Assembly (NCBI GenBank): GCA_947173485.1
Contig: CAMWFH010000002.1
Coordinates: 124,001 to 188,000 of the forward strand
Length of the DNA stretch: 64,000 bases
DNA from: an uncultured Clostridia bacterium
Lineage (GTDB): Bacteria > Bacillota > Clostridia > Oscillospirales > Oscillospiraceae
Reading direction: 5' to 3'
The number at the start of each line of letters is the position of its first letter. Position 1 is the stretch's first letter. Under the pieces are notes generated by a model. That model did not search any database. It was not told the origin of the DNA and saw only the letters and a program-made list of their open reading frames with translations. Shown piece after piece: positions 49,093 through 56,890 of the stretch. The translations under genes were made by a program, and so were the position numbers.

Positions 49093-50279
49093 TGCTGTAT
49101 CACGCGATCAACCTCATCACGGGCCAGGTGACACTCCGGGTGGAGAGCGGCTTCCCCGAGCGGGTGCTGAACCTCTGCGCCGCCAGGCAGATCCCCTTCT
49201 GGGACCTCCAGTGGGAGAGCGAGCTGGCCTTCACCTTCACCATGACCCGGCAGAGCTGGCGGCGCCTCCGCGCCCTCCGGGACCGGCTGAACGCGGAGAT
49301 CGTCCCGGTGGAGCGGGAGGGGGTGCCCTACTTCCTCTGGCGCTTCCGCCGCCGGTACGCCCTGCTGGCCGGCATGGCCATCGCGGCGGCGCTGGTCTTT
49401 TTCGGCTCCTTCTTCATCTGGGACTTCGAGATCGAGGGGGAGACCTCTGTCAGCCGGGAGGCGATCCTGCGCTCCCTGGCCCGCAATGGCGTCCATCTGG
49501 GCACCTTCGGCGGCGCTATCGACCCCAGGGATCTGCGCAACCACGTCCTTTTGGAGCTGCCGGAGCTGAGCTACATCTCCATCAATGTCCGGGGCTGCCG
49601 GGGGTATATCCAGGTGAGGGAGCGCATCGAGGCCCCGGAGATCGTCAGCAAGAAGCGCCCCGGCAACACGGTGGCCGCCCGGGACGGCCTCGTCACCGCC
49701 ATCCAGCCCTGGGACGGGCAGAAGATGGTGCTGCCCGGGACCATGGTCGCCCAGGGCCAGCTGCTGATCAGCGGCGTGGCGGAGGACGCCCGGTTCCTCC
49801 GGGGGATGGGCAAGGTCTACGCCCGGACCTGGTACGAGCTGCGCTGCCAAACGCCGCTGACGGTGGAGCGGAAGGTCTACACCGGGGAGGAGCGGGTCCG
49901 CTGGGCCGTCTGCTGGGGGGACCGGCGGATAAATTTTTACATAGGGTCTAGCATTACCACGGCCTCCTGTGATAAAATAACAGAAAGGACCCACCTGAGC
50001 CTGCCGGGGGGCTTCGCCCTGCCGGTCACGCTGGTGCGGGAGACCCTGCGGCCCTACGAGCTGGAGAGCGTCCAGCGGTCCCCGGAGGCCGTCCGGGCCC
50101 AGACCGGCGCGGCCCTGGAGGGGCTGCTGCGGCAGGGCATGGAGGAGGGGGAGGTCCTTACCAGCCAGGTCACCGGCGTCCAGTGGGACGGGGGGCTGCT
50201 GGTGGTCCTCACCGCCGAGTGCCAGGAGCAGATCGGGCGCTTCGAGGAGATCCCTATGGAGAACGGCGAGGAAAACTGA
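49089..50279 (+). CDS. yqfD: Sporulation protein YqfD
   Basis: 396 residues. N-terminal soluble part, one membrane helix (YALLAGMAIAAALVFFGSFF, ~residues 96-115), then an extracytoplasmic part with FEIEGETSVSREAILRSL resembling POTRA-like folds. This is the YqfD/SpoIV-type plan; it follows yqfC and precedes phoH-ybeY in the usual clostridial order. A short AT-rich patch (49927-49985) lies in the C-terminal half without disrupting the frame. Confidence 0.9.
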   Translation: MMLYHAINLITGQVTLRVESGFPERVLNLCAARQIPFWDLQWESELAFTFTMTRQSWRRLRALRDRLNAEIVPVEREGVPYFLWRFRRRYALLAGMAIAAALVFFGSFFIWDFEIEGETSVSREAILRSLARNGVHLGTFGGAIDPRDLRNHVLLELPELSYISINVRGCRGYIQVRERIEAPEIVSKKRPGNTVAARDGLVTAIQPWDGQKMVLPGTMVAQGQLLISGVAEDARFLRGMGKVYARTWYELRCQTPLTVERKVYTGEERVRWAVCWGDRRINFYIGSSITTASCDKITERTHLSLPGGFALPVTLVRETLRPYELESVQRSPEAVRAQTGAALEGLLRQGMEEGEVLTSQVTGVQWDGGLLVVLTAECQEQIGRFEEIPMENGEEN

Positions 50280-50336
50280 TACGGAAGAAAATCGATACAA
50301 AGGAGACCGGCGGCACCGCCGCCTGGGAAGGAGAGC

Positions 50337-51311
50337 ATGGAGCAAAAGATCGGTATCGAGCGGATGGAGCTGGCGGTGGAGCTGTTCGGCTCCTTTGATG
50401 AGAACATCCGGCTCATCGAGGAGGAGTTCGCCGTCACGGTGGCGAACCGGGAGGGGGAGCTGCGGGTCAGCGGCGAGCCGGAGGACACGATGTACGCCTG
50501 CAAGGCCATCAACGCCCTTTTGACCCTTTTGTCCAAGGGAGAGCATCTGGGGGAGCAGCAGGTGCGCTACGTCATCGGCCTGGCCCGGTCCGGCCAGGTG
50601 GAGAAGATCGGGGAGCTGACCGGGGACGTGATCTGCATCACCTCCAAGGGCCGGCCGGTGAAGCCCAAGACCATCGGGCAGAAGGCGTACTGCGACAGCG
50701 TGGAGCGCAACACGGTGACCATCGGCGTGGGCCCCGCCGGCACGGGGAAGACCTACCTGGCGGTAGCGGCGGCGGTGGCGGCGTTCCGGGAGAAGCAGAT
50801 CGAGCGGATCATCCTGACCCGCCCCGCCGTGGAGGCCGGGGAGCGGCTGGGGTTCCTGCCGGGGGACCTGCAATCCAAGGTGGACCCCTACCTCCGGCCC
50901 CTCTATGACGCCCTTTTCGATATGCTGGGGGCGGAGACTTACCAGAAGTATGTGGAGCGGGGGAACATCGAGGTGGCCCCCCTGGCCTATATGCGGGGGC
51001 GGACCCTGGATGACAGCTTCATCATCCTGGACGAGGCCCAGAACACCAGCCGGGAGCAGATGAAGATGTTCCTGACCCGGATGGGCTTTGGGTCCAAGGT
51101 GGTGATCACCGGGGACGTGACCCAGATCGACCTGCCGGCGGACAAGACCTCCGGCCTGAAGGAGGCCATCCGGGTCCTCCGGGGGGTGGAGGGCATCGGC
51201 ATCTGCGAGCTGACGGACCAGGACGTGGTCCGCCATGTGATGGTCCAGAGGATCATCAAGGCTTACGATGACTACTACCGGAGGGATGAGAAAAAGGGGA
51301 AGAGGAGATAG
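50337..51311 (+). CDS. phoH: PhoH family ATPase
   Basis: 324 residues. Walker A GPAGTGKT (~residues 131-138), RPAVEAGERLGFLPGD, Walker B FIILDEAQN and the TGDVTQIDLP motif place it in the PhoH/PhoL helicase-like family linked to rRNA/ribosome maintenance. An N-terminal KH-like region precedes it. Directly upstream of ybeY (3-nt gap), the standard pairing. Confidence 0.94.
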   Translation: MEQKIGIERMELAVELFGSFDENIRLIEEEFAVTVANREGELRVSGEPEDTMYACKAINALLTLLSKGEHLGEQQVRYVIGLARSGQVEKIGELTGDVICITSKGRPVKPKTIGQKAYCDSVERNTVTIGVGPAGTGKTYLAVAAAVAAFREKQIERIILTRPAVEAGERLGFLPGDLQSKVDPYLRPLYDALFDMLGAETYQKYVERGNIEVAPLAYMRGRTLDDSFIILDEAQNTSREQMKMFLTRMGFGSKVVITGDVTQIDLPADKTSGLKEAIRVLRGVEGIGICELTDQDVVRHVMVQRIIKAYDDYYRRDEKKGKRR

Positions 51312-51314
51312 AGC

Positions 51315-51806
51315 ATGGCAAAGCGGCACTACATCCCTATCACCGCCGATGTGCCGGGGGTGGGCGACAGGGCGAAGGCCCTGATCCGCCGGGCCGTGGG
51401 GACGGCCCTTGCGGCGGAGGGGGTGGACTTCCCCTGTGAGGTGGACGTGTCCGTCACGGACGATGGGGGCATCCACCAGATCAATCTGGATATGCGGGGA
51501 GTGGACAGCCCCACGGATGTCCTCAGCTTCCCCGCTTTCGGCCTGACGCCTGGGGAGCTGCCCGGAGAAGAGGATGCCGACCCAGCCACGGGCCTGACGC
51601 CCTTGGGGGACATGGCCCTCTCGTTGGAGCGTGTCCGGGCCCAGGCCAAGGAGTACGGCCACTCCGAGCAGCGGGAGCTGGCCTATCTGGTGGTCCACTC
51701 GGTGCTGCACCTGCTGGGCTATGACCATCTGGACGAGGGACCGGAGAAGGCCCGGATGCGGGAGCGGGAAGAGGCGATCATGACGGCGCTGGACCTGGCG
51801 CGGTAA
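51315..51806 (+). CDS. ybeY: Endoribonuclease YbeY (16S rRNA 3'-end maturation)
   Basis: Zinc-dependent RNase for rRNA maturation and ribosome quality control. The metal motif HSVLHLLGYDH is at residues ~132-142, and NLDMRGVDSPTDVLSFP lies in the middle. 163 residues, normal length. In Firmicutes the operon usually continues with dgkA, era and recO; here it does not. Confidence 0.95.
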   Translation: MAKRHYIPITADVPGVGDRAKALIRRAVGTALAAEGVDFPCEVDVSVTDDGGIHQINLDMRGVDSPTDVLSFPAFGLTPGELPGEEDADPATGLTPLGDMALSLERVRAQAKEYGHSEQRELAYLVVHSVLHLLGYDHLDEGPEKARMREREEAIMTALDLAR

Positions 51807-51821
51807 GGAAGGAGGAACGAA

Positions 51822-51923
51822 ATGAAAAAAGATGAACAAAAGAAAGCTAGATATGTTTTTACAGTTTGCATGGTAGGTGCTATCGTGATCTGCTGCATAC
51901 CCTGGTTATTTTATCTGTTTTAA
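51822..51923 (+). CDS. Small single-helix membrane protein (33 residues)
   Basis: MKKDEQKKARYVFTVCMVGA and 13 further residues ending WLFYLF: a short Lys-rich cytoplasmic head followed by one hydrophobic helix with paired Cys. The GGAGG site with 6-7-nt spacing is strong. It sits 15 nt after ybeY and 23 nt before another membrane protein gene and is AT-rich. No family known to me. Confidence 0.6.
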   Translation: MKKDEQKKARYVFTVCMVGAIVICCIPWLFYLF

Positions 51924-51946
51924 CTGATCGATAAAAGGAGCCATAC

Positions 51947-52330
51947 ATGAACACAGAAGAAAACCGGAAAGAGAACTTGGACCCGGAAGAGGCGTGGGAA
52001 GAGGCCCCAGAGCCGGAAGGACTGCGGGAAGAGGGGCCAGAGGCCCTGGAAAAAGCGGCGGAGCCGGAGGAACAGGGGCCCTTGGCGGGCTTTTGGTGGA
52101 CGTTCTTCATCATCCTGTTCTTCTTCGTAGCCATGCTTTTCAGCGGCTTCGGCGGCAATGTGGTCCTAGGTTTCATCGTGCTGCTGCTTTTGAGCGATGG
52201 CCTTTTGAGCGCGGCGATCTGCTGGATGCGCTATGTCGTCCGGCAGCAGCGGGAGATCAATGAGAAGCTGGACCGGCTGCTGGCGGACAAGCCCTCTGAG
52301 GGGGAGAGAAAGGCGCAAGATGGGCCTTGA
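51947..52330 (+). CDS. Small two-helix membrane protein with acidic N-terminus
   Basis: 127 residues. The first ~45 are dominated by Glu and Pro; two membrane helices follow (WWTFFIILFFFVAMLFSGF; VLGFIVLLLLSDGLLSAAI), then a charged helix (QQREINEKLDRLLADK). AAAGGAG precedes the ATG. No function assigned. The promoter of the B12 operon overlaps its stop codon. Confidence 0.65.
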   Translation: MNTEENRKENLDPEEAWEEAPEPEGLREEGPEALEKAAEPEEQGPLAGFWWTFFIILFFFVAMLFSGFGGNVVLGFIVLLLLSDGLLSAAICWMRYVVRQQREINEKLDRLLADKPSEGERKAQDGP

Positions 52331-52354
52331 CATCTGGAAAGATCTTGCTATAAT
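52327..52354 (+). promoter_or_regulatory. Sigma-A promoter of the cobalamin-regulated operon
   Basis: Perfect TTGACA (52327-52332) and TATAAT (52349-52354), 16 bp apart. Start point near 52361, so the mRNA leader is ~375 nt. Confidence 0.85.
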
Positions 52355-52408
52355 GGCAGTACGGTCCGGCAAAAAATTTGTCAGGCTGGCAAACAAAACG
52401 AATAGATC

Positions 52409-52620
52409 GTGCCATCGTCCGGCGGCCTTGTCCTACTGTGGCGCCGGATAAAAGAAATCCAGTGAAAATCTGGAGCTATCGCCCGTTGCTGTGAATGCAG
52501 GAGGCTGGGGCCCGTGCCGAAAGGCGGTCACTGCGCGTAAGCGCGGGAAGGCTGGGGCCCAGACGCAGGAGCGTTTTCCCGCTCCCTAGCTGCATGAGCC
52601 AGAAGAATTGGTGGCATGTG
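52409..52620 (+). promoter_or_regulatory. Cobalamin (B12) riboswitch aptamer
   Basis: Conserved blocks occur in order: AAATCCAGTGAAAATCTGGA with GCTATCGCCCG (52455-52484), CTGTGAATGCAG, GGTCACTG, GGGAAGGCTGG and the B12 box AGCCAGAAGA (52597-52606). TGCCA at the 5' edge can pair with TGGCA just after the B12 box to form P1. This is the class that binds adenosyl- or other cobalamins and shuts off B12 uptake genes. Confidence 0.9.
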
Positions 52621-52657
52621 TAGCGCCCCGGAGGCGCGCCCAGGTCACAGAGAAATC

Positions 52658-52697
52658 GGCTGTGGTGATGCGAACGCGCATCGCCCCAGCCTTTTTT
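52658..52697 (+). terminator. Riboswitch expression-platform terminator
   Basis: A ~15-bp stem (52658-52672 with 52677-52691, one mismatch) followed by TTTTTT. It lies between the aptamer and the first gene, so ligand binding is expected to favour premature termination. Confidence 0.88.
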
Positions 52698-52735
52698 GTT
52701 GACAGAGGACGAAAGAGAGACAGGAGGGTATCATT

Positions 52736-54370
52736 ATGAAGCAGATGCTGCAAAAGGGGCTGGCGCTCATCCTGGCGCTGGCGCTGTGCCTGCCGGCCTA
52801 CGCCGCGGCGGACCAGCGGGTCCAGAAGGCGGTGGAGGAGGCGGGGGCCTATGTGTGCCAGATGGTCCCGGCCCCCCAGGTGGGCTCCACCGGCGGGGAG
52901 TGGGCGGTGCTGGGCCTGGCCCGGTCCGGCTATGAGGTCCCGGAGAGCTACTACCAGGACTACTACGCCGTCGTGGAGAAAACGGTCAAGGACGGCGGCG
53001 GGGTCCTCCACGAGAAGAAGTACACCGAGTATTCCCGGGTCATCATGGCCCTCAGCGCCATCGGCCGGGACGCCCGGGACGTGGCCGGGTACGACCTGAC
53101 GAAGCCCCTGGGGGACTACGATAAGACCATCTGGCAGGGCCTCAACGGTCCCATCTGGGCCCTTCTGGCCCTGGACAGCCGGGACTATCCCATGCCGGTC
53201 AATAAGGAGGCCAAGACCCAGGCCACCCGGCAGATGTACATAGACTGCATCCTGAGCCGCCAGCTGCCGGACGGGGGCTGGTCCCTCCTGGGCGGCACGG
53301 CCTCCGCTCCCGCGGACAGCACCTCTGACCCGGACATCACCGGCATGGCCCTCCAGGCCCTGGCCAAGTATCAGGACCAGCCCGCCGTGGCGGCGGCTAC
53401 CCAGGAGGGCCTCGCCTGCCTGAGCGGACAGCAGGACAAGGCGGGGGACTTCTCCAGCTTCGATGCCGCCAACGTGGAGAGCTGCGCCCAGGCCATCGTC
53501 GCCCTGTGTGAGCTGGGCATTTCTCTGGAGGACGAGCGGTTCGTGAAGGACGGACATACCCTGCTGGACGCGCTGCTGTCCTACCGGGTGCCCGGAAAGG
53601 GCTTCCGTCACTTGAAGAACGGCAGCGGCAACGACCAGATGGCCTCGGAGCAGGGCCTTTACGCCCTGGCGGCCCTCTGGCGGGCCGGCAGCGGGAAGAA
53701 CAGTCTCTACCGCATGGACGATGTGGCGGCGGCGGAGGGCGCGCCTGCCGGGAGCGGCCTGAAGGACAAGCACGCCGATGTGCGCCCCGTGCCGGTGACC
53801 AAGCCGGGGACCACCTTCAGCGACACCCAGGACCACCCCGCCCGGACGGCCATCGAGGCCCTGGCGGTCCGTGGGATCATCAACGGCAAGGGCGGCGGGC
53901 GGTTCTGCCCCGACGAGAGCGTGACCAGGGCGGAGTTCGCGGCCATCGTGGTCCGGGCCCTGGGCCTGCCCACGGCTGTCCGGGGGACCTTCACCGACGT
54001 GCCCGCCGGGGCGTGGTACGCCCCCTTCGTGGACACCGCCGCCGCCTATGGGATCATCAAGGGCACCGGCGGGGGCCGCTTCTCCCCGGACGGCACTATG
54101 ACCCGCCAGGAGGCGGCGGTGATGGTGGCCCGGGCGGCAAAGCTCTGCGGCATGGATACGGAGCTGGACCCAGCGGCGGTCCGGGATGTCCTGGCCCAGT
54201 TCACCGACTACATCAAGGCCCCGGAGTGGGCCCGGAGCGGCCTGGCCTTCTGTTACCGGGAGAAGATCCTGGACGACAGCGCCCTGGAGATCGGCGGGAC
54301 CGCCGTCATCCAGCGCTGGGAGATCGCCCAGATGCTCTGCCGGCTGCTGGAGCAGGCGGCGCTGCTGTGA
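52736..54370 (+). CDS. Secreted alpha/alpha-toroid protein with three SLH domains (intrinsic-factor-like)
   Basis: 544 residues. Signal peptide ends AAA near residue 23. Residues ~30-330 form helical pairs of the prenyltransferase/squalene-cyclase toroid type, with repeats such as GGEWAVLGLARSGYE, GPIWALLALDSRDY, PDITGMALQALAKY, ESCAQAIVALCELG and SEQGLYALAALWRA. Animal intrinsic factor and transcobalamin bind B12 between such an alpha6/alpha6 barrel and a small beta domain. Residues ~360-544 are three SLH repeats (PDESVTRAEFAAIVVRALG; PDGTMTRQEAAVMVARAA) tethering it to the wall. It is the first gene after the cobalamin riboswitch. Proposed role: surface B12 capture (inference; no catalytic DxDD cyclase motif seen). 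Confidence 0.82.
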   Translation: MKQMLQKGLALILALALCLPAYAAADQRVQKAVEEAGAYVCQMVPAPQVGSTGGEWAVLGLARSGYEVPESYYQDYYAVVEKTVKDGGGVLHEKKYTEYSRVIMALSAIGRDARDVAGYDLTKPLGDYDKTIWQGLNGPIWALLALDSRDYPMPVNKEAKTQATRQMYIDCILSRQLPDGGWSLLGGTASAPADSTSDPDITGMALQALAKYQDQPAVAAATQEGLACLSGQQDKAGDFSSFDAANVESCAQAIVALCELGISLEDERFVKDGHTLLDALLSYRVPGKGFRHLKNGSGNDQMASEQGLYALAALWRAGSGKNSLYRMDDVAAAEGAPAGSGLKDKHADVRPVPVTKPGTTFSDTQDHPARTAIEALAVRGIINGKGGGRFCPDESVTRAEFAAIVVRALGLPTAVRGTFTDVPAGAWYAPFVDTAAAYGIIKGTGGGRFSPDGTMTRQEAAVMVARAAKLCGMDTELDPAAVRDVLAQFTDYIKAPEWARSGLAFCYREKILDDSALEIGGTAVIQRWEIAQMLCRLLEQAALL

Positions 54371-54401
54371 GATGGACATATCGCGTGTGAGAGGATAGGC
54401 T

Positions 54402-55298
54402 ATGTGGTGGAAAACGAACAAGTGGAAGGTCCTGGCGCCGGTGCTGGTCATAGCGGTGCTGGCGGGGGCCTTCTGGTGGGGCGGCGGCGCGCCAGGGATG
54501 CAGGGCTGGACGGTCCAGCCGGACCAGAGCGATACAGATCCCGTCCAAGACCCCGCCCAGCCCCCGGAGCAGGCCCCCGGCCAGCCGGGGGAGGGGACGC
54601 TCCCCCCGGCGGGCGGCGCCCGCCCCGGCGGCACGGATAAGCCCATGACGGCGGACGAGAAGATCGCTGCCGCCGCGGCCCTGGCCGGACAGGGGGAGAA
54701 GGACCCGGCGGATGTCCCCCAGGCCCCGGAGGGGCCGGACGCGCCGCCAGATACCGATACGCCCCCAGAGACGGGTACCCAAACGGATACAGAGACAGAC
54801 GGCGGGCAGGACCCGTATCTCACCGACCCGGTGCCGGACGGGCGGCCCCTGCCGGTGGAGCCCCAGGACGCGGCGGTCACCGACACCGCCTATACCTGCA
54901 CCATCTCCATCTCCTGCGTCCATATCCTGGACCATATGGACTGGCTGGACCAGGAGAAGGTGGAGCTGGTGCCGGAGGACGGCTGGCTCTTAGAGCCGGT
55001 GGAGGTGACCTTCTATGAGGGGGAGAGCGTGTTCAACGTCCTCCAGCGGACCTGCAAGCAGAACAAGATCCATATGGAGTTCGCCAACACCCCCATGTAC
55101 AACAGCGCCTATATCGAGGGCATCGGCAACCTCTACGAGTTCGACTGCGGGGAGCTGTCCGGCTGGCAGTATAAGGTGAACGAGTGGTTCCCCAACTACG
55201 GCTGCTCCCGCTACGCCCTCCAGGATGGGGACACCATCTGCTGGGAGTACACCTGCGACCTGGGCGTAGACACCGGCGGCTATAACGCTATGGACTGA
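54402..55298 (+). CDS. Membrane-anchored DUF4430 (transcobalamin C-terminal-like) protein
   Basis: 298 residues. One N-terminal membrane anchor (VLAPVLVIAVLAGAFWW), a ~130-residue disordered Pro/Asp/Thr stalk, then a DUF4430 domain (~165-295): ECTFYEGESVF-like EGESVFNVLQRTCKQNKI, FDCGELSGWQYKVNEWFPNY, and the C-terminal GDTICWEYTCD strand. DUF4430 has the fold of the beta domain that closes over B12 in transcobalamin. It may hand cobalamin from the toroid protein to the importer. Third in line behind the riboswitch. Confidence 0.82.
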   Translation: MWWKTNKWKVLAPVLVIAVLAGAFWWGGGAPGMQGWTVQPDQSDTDPVQDPAQPPEQAPGQPGEGTLPPAGGARPGGTDKPMTADEKIAAAAALAGQGEKDPADVPQAPEGPDAPPDTDTPPETGTQTDTETDGGQDPYLTDPVPDGRPLPVEPQDAAVTDTAYTCTISISCVHILDHMDWLDQEKVELVPEDGWLLEPVEVTFYEGESVFNVLQRTCKQNKIHMEFANTPMYNSAYIEGIGNLYEFDCGELSGWQYKVNEWFPNYGCSRYALQDGDTICWEYTCDLGVDTGGYNAMD

Positions 55299-55338
55299 AA
55301 AAGCGCCGCCATCCGGCCTGACACAGAAACAGAAGGGC

Positions 55339-56244
55339 GTGATCCTTATCCAATATCCAGACACCTTCTCCTCCCTCCACCCGGTGGTCAACTTGCTCTA
55401 CTTCGTCCTGGTGCTGGTGTTCACCATGTGCCTGATGGACCCGGCCAGCCTGCTGATCTCCCTCTGCTGCGCGGTGGCCTACAGCATCTGCCTCCGGGGC
55501 CGGCGGGCCGTCCGGTCCAGCCTGCTGTTCGTGCTGCCCATGATGGGGATGGCGGCCCTGGTGAACCCGGCCTTCAGCCATGAGGGGGCCACGATCCTGA
55601 CCTATCTCCCCACCGGCAACCCCCTGACCCTGGAGAGCATCGTCTACGGCATCGCCTCGGCGGTGATGCTGGCGGCGGTGATCGTCTGGTTCTCCTGCTA
55701 CACGGCGGTGATGACCTCCGACAAGTTCGTTTACCTCTTTGGCCGGATCATCCCGGCCCTCAGCCTGGTGCTGTCCATGACCCTGCGGTTCGTGCCCAAG
55801 TTCAAGGCCCAGCTGGGGGTGGTGATGGACGCCCAGCGGTGCGTGGGGCGGGACGTGGACCAGGGGAGCGTCCTCCAGCGGGTGAAAAACGGGGTGACGG
55901 TGTTCTCCATCCTGGTGACCTGGGCCCTGGAGAACGCCATCGAGACGGCGGACAGCATGAGGAGCCGGGGCTACGGCCTGCCGGGCCGGACCGCCTTCTC
56001 CATCTACCGCTTCGACGAGCGGGACAAGGCCGTGCTGGCCTGGCTGGCCTTTTGCGGGGCCTATGTGGCCTGCGGCTGGGCGGCGGGGGGGCTGTACTGG
56101 CGGTACTACCCCACCATCAAGGGGGCGGCCCTGGTGCCGCTGACGGTCAGCTTCCGGCTGGCCTATCTGGCGCTGTGCCTGACGCCGGCGATCGTGGATC
56201 TCTGGGCGGAGCGGGCCTGGCGGGAAAGCAGAGGTGTGGTATGA
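55339..56244 (+). CDS. ecfT: ECF transporter transmembrane subunit EcfT
   Basis: 301 residues with about six hydrophobic segments and the long cytoplasmic coupling helices. The signature ADSMRSRGYG (Ala-Arg-Gly-type motif that contacts the ATPases) is at ~205. GTG start with AAGGGC; no better start in frame. It couples ATP hydrolysis to substrate-binding S-component toppling. Overlaps the next gene by four bases. Confidence 0.88.
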   Translation: MILIQYPDTFSSLHPVVNLLYFVLVLVFTMCLMDPASLLISLCCAVAYSICLRGRRAVRSSLLFVLPMMGMAALVNPAFSHEGATILTYLPTGNPLTLESIVYGIASAVMLAAVIVWFSCYTAVMTSDKFVYLFGRIIPALSLVLSMTLRFVPKFKAQLGVVMDAQRCVGRDVDQGSVLQRVKNGVTVFSILVTWALENAIETADSMRSRGYGLPGRTAFSIYRFDERDKAVLAWLAFCGAYVACGWAAGGLYWRYYPTIKGAALVPLTVSFRLAYLALCLTPAIVDLWAERAWRESRGVV

Positions 56245-56882
56245 GATTTGCGATGTCCTATAGCTGCGGCAAGGACAGCACCCTGGCCCTCCACAGGATG
56301 GTCCGGGCGGGCCATGAACCGGTCTGCCTGGTGGTGATGGTCAACGCCGCGGAGGGCCGTTCCTACTTCCACGGGGCGGACGGGTCCATGCTGGACCGGT
56401 ATGAGGCGGCCCTGGGCCTGCCCCTGGTCCGCTGTCCGGCGTCGGGGGAGACCTACCACCTGGCCTTCGAGGCGGGCCTGGCCCAGGCCAAGGCCCTGGG
56501 GGCGGAGGCTGTGGCCTTCGGGGATATCGACTTGGAGGGCCACCGGCAGTGGGACGTGGACCGCTGCGCCGCCGTGGGGCTGACGCCCTGCTTCCCCCTC
56601 TGGCAGCAGGGGCGGGAGGCGCTGGCCCGGGAGGTGGTGGACGCCGGGTACCGCTGCATCATCAAGAGCATCGACAAGGCCGCCCTGCCCCTCCGTTTTT
56701 TGGGCCGGTATCTTGACCGGGCGGTCCTGGAGGAGATGAAGGCGGCGGGCATCGATATCTGCGGGGAGAACGGGGAGTACCACACCCTGGCCGTGGACGG
56801 GCCTGTCTTTCAGAGGCCCTTGGACTTCCAGACCGGCGAGATCGTGGATCTGGGCAGTCACGCTGTGATCGACATCCACTAG
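56241..56882 (+). CDS. PP-loop ATP pyrophosphatase, Dph6-like
   Basis: 213 residues. PP-loop AMSYSCGKDSTLALHRM at the N-terminus, then GDIDLEGHRQWDVDRC and CGENGEYHTLAVDGP, the motifs of the Dph6/diphthine-ammonia-ligase-like family (MJ0570-related). Bacteria lack diphthamide, so the role must differ. Its position between ecfT and the ATPase gene under B12 control suggests ATP-dependent amidation or another modification of a corrinoid precursor (inference). ATG overlaps the ecfT stop. Confidence 0.8.
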   Translation: MRFAMSYSCGKDSTLALHRMVRAGHEPVCLVVMVNAAEGRSYFHGADGSMLDRYEAALGLPLVRCPASGETYHLAFEAGLAQAKALGAEAVAFGDIDLEGHRQWDVDRCAAVGLTPCFPLWQQGREALAREVVDAGYRCIIKSIDKAALPLRFLGRYLDRAVLEEMKAAGIDICGENGEYHTLAVDGPVFQRPLDFQTGEIVDLGSHAVIDIH

Positions 56883-56890
56883 GAGGCGCC

